Position numbers and translations under genes: made by a program
Shown: positions 33,902-41,313 of the stretch, in pieces
Layout of the letters: each line of letters opens with the position of its first letter
How positions within the stretch are numbered: the stretch's first letter is position 1
Assembly: GCF_004919685.1 (NCBI RefSeq)
Contig: NZ_SMYZ01000087.1
Span: 1-60,249, forward strand
Origin: Mesorhizobium norvegicum
GTDB taxonomy: Bacteria > Pseudomonadota > Alphaproteobacteria > Rhizobiales > Rhizobiaceae
Reading direction: 5' to 3'
Length of the DNA: 60,249 bases
The notes under the pieces: generated by a model
Databases searched by the model: none
The model's input: only the letters and a program-made list of their open reading frames with translations
Told to the model about the DNA's origin: nothing

Positions 33902-35914
33902 CTAAACCTTCGCGAGTTCGGGTATGAGTTCGGGTTTCGCCGTGACCGTCTTCTCAGGCGTCGGCAGCAACCGGGCCGAGTTAAGGATGAACACCAGCTC
34001 TGAGACGACATGGATGGCTGCCGCCAACAGCGGGTTGAGAAAGCCAAAGGCTGCAAGCACGATGCCGAGCGCATCGACGCCGATGGTGCCGGCGAAGTTC
34101 TGCCAAATGATGCCCCGCGTCCGCCTGGCAACTGCGAGTGTCTCGACGAAGCGCGCAAGGTCATTGCCGAGCAACACCACGTCTGCGCTCTCCTGCGCCA
34201 CGTCGGTGCCGGAGCCCATCGCGACGCCGACGCTGGCTTCGGCAAGCGCCGGCGCGTCGTTCACGCCATCACCGACCATGGCAACGACGCGCTTTTGCGC
34301 CACCAGAGCCTGGATGCGCTTGAGCTTGTCCTCCGGCAGCAGTTCCGCCTCGATCTCCTTGATGCCCAGCGCCCCGCCAACGGCGGCTGCGACATGGCGT
34401 GCGTCCCCCGTGAGCAGGACCGTTCTGATGCCCAGCCGGTGCAACGCTTCGACGGCGCGCTTGGCTTCGGGGCGTACAGTGTCAGCAACGGCAAGCGAAC
34501 CAAGCAGGCGTCCGTCGCGGGCGGCAAAAACCTCGGAACCCGCCGCAACGTCATGATCGGAGGCGGGCATGCCGATCCCATTTTCCGCCATCCACGCCCG
34601 ATTGCCGACCAGGACGGTGCTCTCGCCAATACGGGTCGCGATGCCGCGGCCCGGCGTGTAGGCGAAACTTGTTGGCTCGACAATTTTACGCCCTTGGCTG
34701 CGGGCGTAGGAGACGATCGCTCTGCCGAGCGGATGCTCGGAGCGCAGCTCTGCCGACGCGGCGGCGTCGAGAAGTTCATCATCGGTCGTGTCGGGAGAAG
34801 GCAATAACTGCTGCACCTCCGGGCGGCCGAAGGTTAGCGTGCCGGTCTTGTCCAGCACGACCGTATCGACCTTGCCCAAGGTCTCGAGATGCACGCCACC
34901 CTTGACGATGGCGCCCAGGCGCGCGGATCGGCCGATGCCACCGAGAATGGCAAGCGGCGTGCCCGCGGCAATGCCGCAGGCGCCGGCGACGATGATAACC
35001 GAGATCGTCGAATAGACGTCGCGCGTGATCAGGAATGTCAAGACGGCAGCGCCGAGCGCGAAATAGACGAGATAGCCGGCCAGGCGGTCGGCGAGACGCT
35101 GGACCGGAGCGCGGGATTTCTCGGCCCGCTCGACCGCCTCGATGATCTTGCCGTAGCTCGTGTCGCGGCCGATCCGTTCCGCAGTGACTTCCAATGCGCC
35201 GGACTGGTTGATGGAGCCGGCGAAGACCTGAGTGCCGGCCGTTTTCTCGACTGGCATGGATTCGCCAGTGATGCGGGATTCGTCGACGAAGGAATGGCCG
35301 GAGAGAACCGCGCCATCGACCGGGATTCTCCCGCCGGGCGCGACCAGGATGGCATCGCCAAGCGAAAGCTCCTCCGCCGCGACGGACCGGATTGAGCCGG
35401 ATCGCCGGACAGAAACCTCGCGCGGCAGGAATTCGAGCAGGTCCCGAATCGCTTTTCGGCCCCTTCCGACGGTCAATCCCTCCAGCACCTCTGCCACGAG
35501 AACGAACAAGGTGATGACCAGCGCGGTGAAGAACTCGCCGATTGCGGCGGCCGCAGCAATGGCGATCGTCATCGACAGCTCCATGGTCATGCGGCGCTCG
35601 ACTACGTTCTCGAAGGCTTCCCTGAGGATCGGCCAGCCGCCGATCAATAGGCCGACGACGCCGATGACGCTTACCGCCGGGAACGGCTCCCAGACGCCGA
35701 ACCACACCGCGGCCGCCGTGATCGCTACAACGGCGATACGCACGGCTTCCGCCCATTCAAACGGATGGTCATGATCATGCCCGTGTTCATGATCTTCGTG
35801 GTCATGCTCATGGAGATCATGGTCGTTGCGACGAGGCGCGGCGGTCGGGGCGATGCCGCGAGCTTCCGCACTGTCGACCAGCGTCTGGCGATGGGTGGTA
35901 TCCTGGCTAGCCAT
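33902..35914 (-). CDS. P1B-type metal ATPase with non-canonical TM4 motif
   Basis: From ATG 35914 the protein has 670 residues: a His/Asp-rich N terminus (about 31-50), membrane helices, the actuator ITGESMPVEK, phosphorylation site Asp355 (DKTGT), the P1B HP dipeptide (His394-Pro395) and GDGVNDAPAL. It pumps a soft or divalent metal out of the cytosol. Unusually, the TM4 CPC/SPC motif reads GAC (residues 311-313 in VAGACGIAAGTPLA), with no proline. No HMA domain precedes it. The RcnR-like gene lies 17 bp upstream, so Ni, Co or Zn are the likely substrates. Confidence 0.88.
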   Translation of the reverse strand: MASQDTTHRQTLVDSAEARGIAPTAAPRRNDHDLHEHDHEDHEHGHDHDHPFEWAEAVRIAVVAITAAAVWFGVWEPFPAVSVIGVVGLLIGGWPILREAFENVVERRMTMELSMTIAIAAAAAIGEFFTALVITLFVLVAEVLEGLTVGRGRKAIRDLLEFLPREVSVRRSGSIRSVAAEELSLGDAILVAPGGRIPVDGAVLSGHSFVDESRITGESMPVEKTAGTQVFAGSINQSGALEVTAERIGRDTSYGKIIEAVERAEKSRAPVQRLADRLAGYLVYFALGAAVLTFLITRDVYSTISVIIVAGACGIAAGTPLAILGGIGRSARLGAIVKGGVHLETLGKVDTVVLDKTGTLTFGRPEVQQLLPSPDTTDDELLDAAASAELRSEHPLGRAIVSYARSQGRKIVEPTSFAYTPGRGIATRIGESTVLVGNRAWMAENGIGMPASDHDVAAGSEVFAARDGRLLGSLAVADTVRPEAKRAVEALHRLGIRTVLLTGDARHVAAAVGGALGIKEIEAELLPEDKLKRIQALVAQKRVVAMVGDGVNDAPALAEASVGVAMGSGTDVAQESADVVLLGNDLARFVETLAVARRTRGIIWQNFAGTIGVDALGIVLAAFGFLNPLLAAAIHVVSELVFILNSARLLPTPEKTVTAKPELIPELAKV

Positions 35915-35931
35915 GACGGCGAACTCCGTTG

Positions 35932-36207
35932 TTACTTGAGGTAGGCGCGCACGACATCGATGAGTTCCGCGGCGCCTTCGTTGCGTTCTTCCTGGGCCAG
36001 GTCGCCGTCGGCGACGTGCAGCAGGATGTGATCCTCGACCACTTCCGCCATCAGGCCGTTGATGGCGCCGCGAACGCCGGCGATCAGTTGGAGAACGTCG
36101 GCGCAGCCCTTTTCGTCCTCGAGCGCCCGCTCGACGGCATCCATCTGGCCGCGGATGCGGCGCACGCGGTTGATGAGCTTCGTTTTCTCGCGGGTCGTAT
36201 GCGACAT
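35932..36207 (-). CDS. RcnR/FrmR-family repressor
   Basis: The 91-residue protein has the family fold, with KLINRVRRIRGQMDAVE and GVRGAINGLMAEVVEDH. The positions equivalent to nickel/cobalt ligands of E. coli RcnR are present: His3, Cys35, His60 and His64. The core is otherwise close to FrmR. It is followed 17 bp later by the P-type ATPase. A G-tract operator lies 26 bp before the ATG. It probably derepresses the ATPase, and perhaps the divergent NicO gene, in response to Ni or Co. Confidence 0.85.
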   Translation of the reverse strand: MSHTTREKTKLINRVRRIRGQMDAVERALEDEKGCADVLQLIAGVRGAINGLMAEVVEDHILLHVADGDLAQEERNEGAAELIDVVRAYLK

Positions 36208-36232
36208 GTAGCGCTCCTTTTCCCAAAAATAG

Positions 36233-36246
36233 TATCCCCCCCTATA
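36233..36246 (-). promoter_or_regulatory. G-tract operator of RcnR type
   Basis: On the minus strand TATA, seven Gs and ATA form the A/T-flanked G-tract that RcnR/FrmR/CsoR tetramers read. It lies 26 bp upstream of the rcnR-like ATG and about 230 bp from the divergent NicO gene. A CTTGA-N7-TCAAG dyad at 36337-36353 lies nearer the NicO gene. Confidence 0.6.
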
Positions 36247-36478
36247 TTATTCAAGCTTTGAACCTGTAACGTCCGCAATGTTCGAGTCGTAGGACGAACT
36301 CACCCTGCGGCTCCCGGCCGGCGAGCTTTCAAATTACTTGATAGCTGTTCAAGCATATGCGGGCCTTGGCTGCGGCGAACGTCCAGTTTTCGGCAGAGCA
36401 TGAGTACGGTGACCATCCACATGCTCATGAGGGGCACCGACGGTCGCTCCGGCGGGGTCTTTCTGCTAGCTTCGCCTG

Positions 36479-37195
36479 ATGTTCCAAACCCTCATCGAAT
36501 TCCAGCGCACGATCTATCTGACGCTCGGCGAGCAGATCAAACTTCTGTCGGCCGGGGGCGGCTGGCTGGCCTTCATGGCCTTTCTGCCGATGGGCATTCT
36601 GTTCGGTGCGGCGCATGCCTTGACACCTGGCCATAGCAAAGCCGTACTGGCCACTTATCTGGCAGGGTCGGACAACAGCGTCCGGCGAGGCCTTGCTGTG
36701 TCGCTGACGCTCTCCTTCACGCATGTGACGATTGCCGTGCTGATTGCAGCTCTCTCGCTGCCGCTGGTCTCGATTGTCTTAGGCAGCGTTGGTCGCGCGC
36801 CGTTTTTGGAAGATGTCAGTCGGGGCCTGCTCGGCCTGATCGGTGGCTGGATGATCTGGCGCGCCTTCCGCCATAGTCATCATCACCACAAGCATGAAGG
36901 CGAGGCCGTCGGTGTCATGGCGGGCTTGATCCCCTGCCCGCTCACGCTTTTTGTGATGACCTTCGCGATTTCCAGAGGCGTTCCGGTCGCTGGCATCCTA
37001 TTTGCAATCACCATGATGGCGGGGGTGGCGTTGACGTTATCTTGCGTCGCGGTTCTGTCGATCCTGTTTCGCGAGCGTCTGGTGCATTTTTTCGACAGCC
37101 GGCCACGCCTGTTCGACATCATTTCCCGAACCATCGAAGGTGCCGCCGGGGTGGTGCTCGCGAGCGTGGCGCTTTGGCAGATCACGTCGAGATGA
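36479..37195 (+). CDS. NicO-family nickel/cobalt exporter (RcnA-like)
   Basis: The 238-residue membrane protein has about six helices, the conserved FGAAHALTPGHSKAVLATYLAG segment, a His-rich cytosolic loop (RHSHHHHKHEG) and GLIPCPLTLFVM. These mark the NicO/RcnA/NreB-like superfamily that exports Ni and Co. The His loop is short compared with RcnA. It is divergent from the RcnR-like gene and probably shares its control. The DUF1007 protein at 22419 is a usual partner of this family. Confidence 0.85.
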   Translation: MFQTLIEFQRTIYLTLGEQIKLLSAGGGWLAFMAFLPMGILFGAAHALTPGHSKAVLATYLAGSDNSVRRGLAVSLTLSFTHVTIAVLIAALSLPLVSIVLGSVGRAPFLEDVSRGLLGLIGGWMIWRAFRHSHHHHKHEGEAVGVMAGLIPCPLTLFVMTFAISRGVPVAGILFAITMMAGVALTLSCVAVLSILFRERLVHFFDSRPRLFDIISRTIEGAAGVVLASVALWQITSR

Positions 37196-37343
37196 GCAGT
37201 GCGTGAGAAAATGCGCGTCGGGCGGACGAAGCCAGTGGCGCGAAGACGAAACTGGCCGCTCCCATACGTAGATCGCCAAATCCAGTTCCCTGTCAGGGCA
37301 CCATCGGGGGGCGCCATCGCTCAGCCCAAGCTGGAATTATGGT

Positions 37344-38141
37344 CTAATGTGACGCAGGAAACATTTCAGCCGTCAGGCCGGCAATCCTGTAGGTCAGCAA
37401 TCCGAACCATTCATGCGCAGCGAGATCGGTCTCGGCCAATCCGACGCTGATCGAACTGGTCGGGCGTTCAAGATCCGCTGCTCCTCGCGTTCGATAGTCG
37501 ACCGGATAAGGGGTTACATCAAATCCAGCGGCGCGAAAGCATCCGACCGCCCTGGGCATGTGACTGGCTGACGTGACCAGAAGCCAGAGTTCGCCTGGCT
37601 TCGGTTGGACCGAGGCGGCGCTTTCGGTGCCGTTCTCGCAGGTATTTCGGGATCGTTCCTCCATGTCGATACGCTGCGGCGAGACGCCTAGCGAGATGAG
37701 GATATCGCGGGCGACTTGGGATTCAGTCAATGTGCCGGCTCCGCCGATATGACCCGATCCTCCGGACAGAAAGATTCGCGCATCCGGATACCGCCTGCTG
37801 AGATCGACGGTTGCGGTCAGCCGTTCTCCTGCCTCATTGATCGCCAAGGTGTAACGGTCGCTGCTGATATGCGTATCGACGGCGCCGCCAAGGAGGATAA
37901 TGCCGGTGACAGGCTTGTCGAGGGTGGGTTGAGGGAAGCGATCCTCGAGCACCATCAGCGCCGCTGGCCCAAGTGGGCTCCAACCAAAGATGGTCAACGC
38001 CAGAATGGACGCCACGATGCATGCCCGTCCCAAGCGGGATCTTCCAAGGAGAATGGCCAGAATGCCGGCCAGGCCGAGGAGCGCGACAAGATTGGAAGGG
38101 AGCAGGAAAAACTCGATGAGCTTGGAGATGACGAAAAACAT
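37344..38141 (-). CDS. YdcF/ElyC-type DUF218 membrane protein
   Basis: The protein of about 265 residues has two N-terminal membrane helices and a DUF218 domain with GIILLGGAVD, RIFLSGGSG, TESQVARDIL and LVTSASHMPRAVGCFRAAGF. E. coli ElyC of this family affects undecaprenyl-phosphate and envelope assembly; SanA is related. ATG 38141 with GAGGG just upstream is preferred over GTG 38156. It is divergent from the cytochrome b561 gene by about 40 bp. Confidence 0.85.
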   Translation of the reverse strand: MFFVISKLIEFFLLPSNLVALLGLAGILAILLGRSRLGRACIVASILALTIFGWSPLGPAALMVLEDRFPQPTLDKPVTGIILLGGAVDTHISSDRYTLAINEAGERLTATVDLSRRYPDARIFLSGGSGHIGGAGTLTESQVARDILISLGVSPQRIDMEERSRNTCENGTESAASVQPKPGELWLLVTSASHMPRAVGCFRAAGFDVTPYPVDYRTRGAADLERPTSSISVGLAETDLAAHEWFGLLTYRIAGLTAEMFPASH

Positions 38142-38183
38142 CAAACCCTCGCGCACGCATCTGATAACCGGCGGGCCTCACCG

Positions 38184-38798
38184 GTGAGAGAGAAGCCTCG
38201 CCTACGCTGGCATTTCGGCATTCGTCTTTTGCATTGGCTGACCGTAGCTGCGCTCGCAATGCAAATCGCCATTGCCTTGGGACCCATGAACGGCCCCGGA
38301 ATGGCGACGATGAACTGGCTTCCGCTCCACATGTCGATCGGCGTGACGATCCTTGCCATCATTGTCCTCAGGCTTTGCTGGCGCATCTTCACCCAGCCTC
38401 CTGTCAGGCAACCCTCACGCTCGGTGCGGATTGCGACTGCTTTCTTCCACATGTTTCTCTACGTCATGATTCTTGCCGTCCTGCTAACGGGATGGCTCGG
38501 CTACCGGCCCATGCCTTTCATGCCTCCCGCACGACTTTTCGGATACTTGCATTTGCCTTTGGCGCCATCGGTCGGCGGGCTGTCGGCACGCGCTTTCGCT
38601 TTCGTCCATGCAAAACTGGTCTGGATATTGCTTGGATTTGTCGGCGTTCACATCCTGGGTGCGCTGGTGCATTTCCTGGTGCTTCGCGATGGTGTCATGC
38701 GCACCATGTACTTTGGGCGGCCGGACATCGCTTCGCGGCAAGAGCAAGCGCTGCTTGCGGTCGGCGATGAAGCCGGCTGCTCACGCGAGCGCCCATAA
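38184..38798 (+). CDS. cytochrome b561-family diheme membrane protein
   Basis: From GTG 38184 the 204-residue protein has four membrane helices with histidines at the usual heme-ligand places: LLHWLTV (helix 1), LHMSIGV (helix 2), FFHMFLYV (helix 3) and VGVHILGALVH (helix 4). It would move electrons between quinol and a periplasmic acceptor. Frames upstream of 38184 overlap the YdcF gene and are shadows. Its 3' end overlaps the convergent DedA-like gene by 18 bp. Confidence 0.83.
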   Translation: MREKPRLRWHFGIRLLHWLTVAALAMQIAIALGPMNGPGMATMNWLPLHMSIGVTILAIIVLRLCWRIFTQPPVRQPSRSVRIATAFFHMFLYVMILAVLLTGWLGYRPMPFMPPARLFGYLHLPLAPSVGGLSARAFAFVHAKLVWILLGFVGVHILGALVHFLVLRDGVMRTMYFGRPDIASRQEQALLAVGDEAGCSRERP

Positions 38799-39254
38799 TT
38801 CTCCCGCAATGATCACAGCGTACCGGGCCGCTTTGCCCAATGCGACGAGAGCAACGAACACGCCGAAATTCACGCGTGCCGCGCCTGCCGCAAGGGTGAA
38901 GGCATCTCCGACAACCGGCAGCCAGGCGAAAAGCAGCGTCCATTCGCCAAAGCGTCGAAACGTCCGGCTTGCCTGCTCATAGCGCTCAGGAGTTACGGGG
39001 AACCAGCGCCTGGTCCGGAGCGAGTCGATGCCTCGCCCCAGAATCCAGTTCACCACCGAGCCGAGCGTGTTGCCGATTGTGGCAACCGCAAAGAGTAGCG
39101 CCGGGTCGCCACGGCCTGTGGCGATCAAGCCCGCGAGCACGACCTCCGATGACACCGGCAGAACCGTTGCGGCTAGGAACGCGCTGATGAACAAACCGCC
39201 ATAGATTGCCAGTGCTGCCACGTCGAACGCCGGCCTATGCCTGCACGTCGACAA
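38781..39254 (-). CDS. YqaA-type DedA/SNARE-associated membrane protein
   Basis: The 157-residue protein has four or so membrane helices with the YqaA pattern: LPVSSEVVLAGLIATG, TIGNTLGSVVNWILGRG and FAWLPVVGDAFTLAAGAARVNF. DedA-superfamily proteins move undecaprenyl phosphate or other lipids across the membrane. YqaA forms are found in many copper clusters. Its start overlaps the end of the multicopper oxidase gene by 20 bp. Confidence 0.85.
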   Translation of the reverse strand: MSTCRHRPAFDVAALAIYGGLFISAFLAATVLPVSSEVVLAGLIATGRGDPALLFAVATIGNTLGSVVNWILGRGIDSLRTRRWFPVTPERYEQASRTFRRFGEWTLLFAWLPVVGDAFTLAAGAARVNFGVFVALVALGKAARYAVIIAGELWALA

Positions 39255-40731
39255 TGCCCATCATGCCAAGTTGCTCGTGCTCGAGGATGTGGCAGTGGTA
39301 CATGCGTGGCCCCGGCCGGTCCTGGCGCAGCAGGAGCCGCACAGTCTCGCCGCGCGCGACGTTGACGGTGTCCTTCCAGGCCAGGTAGGCCGGCTTCGAG
39401 ACCTTGCCGTCGCGTTCGTGCTCGACCACCTGGAACTGCGTCCCATGCACATGGAATGGATGGTCCATGTCGGCCTTGTTGATGATCTCCCAAAGCTCGA
39501 CGTCGCCTGCCTTGGCGACGATATCGACGCGGTTCATATCGAAGGCGGCGCCATTGATCAGGAATCCCATCTCCATGCCGTTGGCGTTCATGGCCATGGT
39601 CTCGGTGAAGACGAAGCGTCGGCTGACTGCGGGGGCGCTGAGTCGCGCTATCGGCCGAAGCTTGTCCGGTAGCGGCGGGAGCGCCTCTGCAGGCGTCTGC
39701 GAAACATTGACCGTAAGCAGTGTCAGGCCTGCATCGGCAGGCCGGCCCGCGCCCATCCAGCCGCGATCGTAATCGAGCGTGTACAGCGTAGCTGGGCCGG
39801 GCTTGTCAAAAGACACAATCAGTTCAACGCGTTCCGCGGGACTGAGAAGGATCTCGTCGGCTGCGATCGGTGCTTCCAACAGGCCGCCGTCCGTTCCGAT
39901 AACTGTCATTGACGCTTCAAACGACAGTCGAAGGAAACGGGCGTTGGTGGCGTTGTAGAGCCGGAAGCGCCGCTTCGTGCCAAAGGGAACCGTTAGCGAA
40001 GGATTTTTCTGTCCGTTGACCAGCACATGATCGCCGACGCGCCCGTTCATCAGGTCGACCATCGTGTTGTCCGGCATGGTGCCGTCGGCAGCAAGGCGAA
40101 GGTCGGTGAACACCAGCACCGTGTCGCCATAGCCGGCCGGAATGGGATCGACCTTCGGCTTGACCACAAACGCCCCGGCAAGGCCGCGATAGACTTGCTC
40201 TGCCGTCTTGCCGTGCGGATGCGGGTGATACCAGTAGGAGCCGGCGCTGCCTTCCGGTAGGTCGAAGCTGTAGGTGCGGTCGGCGCCGGTGGCGACAGGG
40301 TCCATCGGATTGCCGTCCTGGTCAGCCGGAACGGGCATGCCGTGCCAATGGATGGTGCTTGTCTCTTCAGGAATTCGGTTGGCGAATGTGATCTCAACGC
40401 GGTCGCCCTCGGTGGCTTCGATCAATGGCCCTGGACTCACACCGTTGTAGCCAAGGATCGGCGTGTCGAGCCCTTCCGCGAAACGCGCCGTGGCCGGCTC
40501 GGCGGTCAGCTTCGCCCTGAATAGGCCGGGCGTGCCGGCTTCGTTGGCAAGCAGGGGCAGTTCGCGCAGCGCCTCCCCTTCGGGCAGCATGCTTGCGCCT
40601 TGCGGCGCTGCGCCCATGTCGTGACCGCCCATATCCATTCCGGGCATGTCATCCATCTTCATTTGAGCGATGGCGCGCGGGCTCGCAAAAACCGTCACAA
40701 GACCTGCCGTCAGAAAAGCGCGTCGATGCAT
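39235..40731 (-). CDS. multicopper oxidase (CueO/CopA-like)
   Basis: The 498-residue protein starts with a twin-Arg-like signal (HRRAFLTAGLV), then a Met/His-rich stretch (MKMDDMPGMDMGGHDMG). It has three cupredoxin domains with IHWHGM, YWYHPHPHG, HPFHVHGTQF and YHCHILEHEQLGMMG, giving all copper ligands. It would oxidise Cu(I) in the periplasm. It is distinct from the enzyme at 10831. It lies 48 bp after cueR on the same strand, so cueR, this gene and the DedA gene probably form one transcript. Confidence 0.9.
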   Translation of the reverse strand: MHRRAFLTAGLVTVFASPRAIAQMKMDDMPGMDMGGHDMGAAPQGASMLPEGEALRELPLLANEAGTPGLFRAKLTAEPATARFAEGLDTPILGYNGVSPGPLIEATEGDRVEITFANRIPEETSTIHWHGMPVPADQDGNPMDPVATGADRTYSFDLPEGSAGSYWYHPHPHGKTAEQVYRGLAGAFVVKPKVDPIPAGYGDTVLVFTDLRLAADGTMPDNTMVDLMNGRVGDHVLVNGQKNPSLTVPFGTKRRFRLYNATNARFLRLSFEASMTVIGTDGGLLEAPIAADEILLSPAERVELIVSFDKPGPATLYTLDYDRGWMGAGRPADAGLTLLTVNVSQTPAEALPPLPDKLRPIARLSAPAVSRRFVFTETMAMNANGMEMGFLINGAAFDMNRVDIVAKAGDVELWEIINKADMDHPFHVHGTQFQVVEHERDGKVSKPAYLAWKDTVNVARGETVRLLLRQDRPGPRMYHCHILEHEQLGMMGIVDVQA

Positions 40732-40779
40732 CTGTTATCTCCTAAGTCAAAGACTGGCGCGCGTCGGCACGCGGTATGA

Positions 40780-41244
40780 TCAGAAAGCCTGCCGTTGCCT
40801 GGCGATCTCGCCGCCTAGCTTCGGGCGCTTGGACGACTTGGCTGGTCCGGCCTCTTGCCCGCTGGAAAGCTCCTCGATGATCGGGCAATGCGGGCGACCA
40901 TCACCCTGGCAATGTTCTGCCAGATGACGCAGCGTTTTGGACATGTCGCGGAGTTCTCGCATTTTCCGCTCGAGTTCGGCGACATGTTCCATGGCGATCC
41001 GCTTGACATCGGCGCTCGCCCGCGAGCGGTCGCTCCAGAGAGCGAGCAGGTCGGTCATTTGGTCGACCGAAAAGCCAAGATCTCGCGCCCGGCGAATGAA
41101 GCGCAGCGCATGGACCTCATCGTCCGAATAGACCCGGTAGCCAGCGTCGGTTCGGGCAACGTTCGCGATAAGCCCGATCGACTCATAGTAGCGGATCATC
41201 TTGGCCGAGACGCCTGATTCCGCGGCAGCTTCACCTATGTTCAT
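40780..41244 (-). CDS. cueR: CueR-type copper-responsive MerR regulator
   Basis: The 154-residue protein has the MerR winged helix at its N terminus (MNIGEAAAESGVSAKMIRYYESIGL), a coiled-coil dimer helix, and the Cu(I)-binding loop with Cys112 and Cys120 (HCQGDGRPHCPII), the spacing of CueR and absent from zinc- and mercury-type members. A basic tail follows. It activates copA and copZ through 19-bp-spaced promoters, two of which lie at 43892-43922 and 43987-44017. Confidence 0.92.
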   Translation of the reverse strand: MNIGEAAAESGVSAKMIRYYESIGLIANVARTDAGYRVYSDDEVHALRFIRRARDLGFSVDQMTDLLALWSDRSRASADVKRIAMEHVAELERKMRELRDMSKTLRHLAEHCQGDGRPHCPIIEELSSGQEAGPAKSSKRPKLGGEIARQRQAF

Positions 41245-41313
41245 AGTTGCACCCCTGCAGGTTGGCAGTCCCGGCGAAATCAGATCCGGAACTTAGGGCA
41301 AAAGGGATCGGCA

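Noticed and set aside
36400..36636. Short plus-strand frame at the start of the NicO gene
   Set aside because: Overlaps the NicO coding frame in another phase and lacks motifs.
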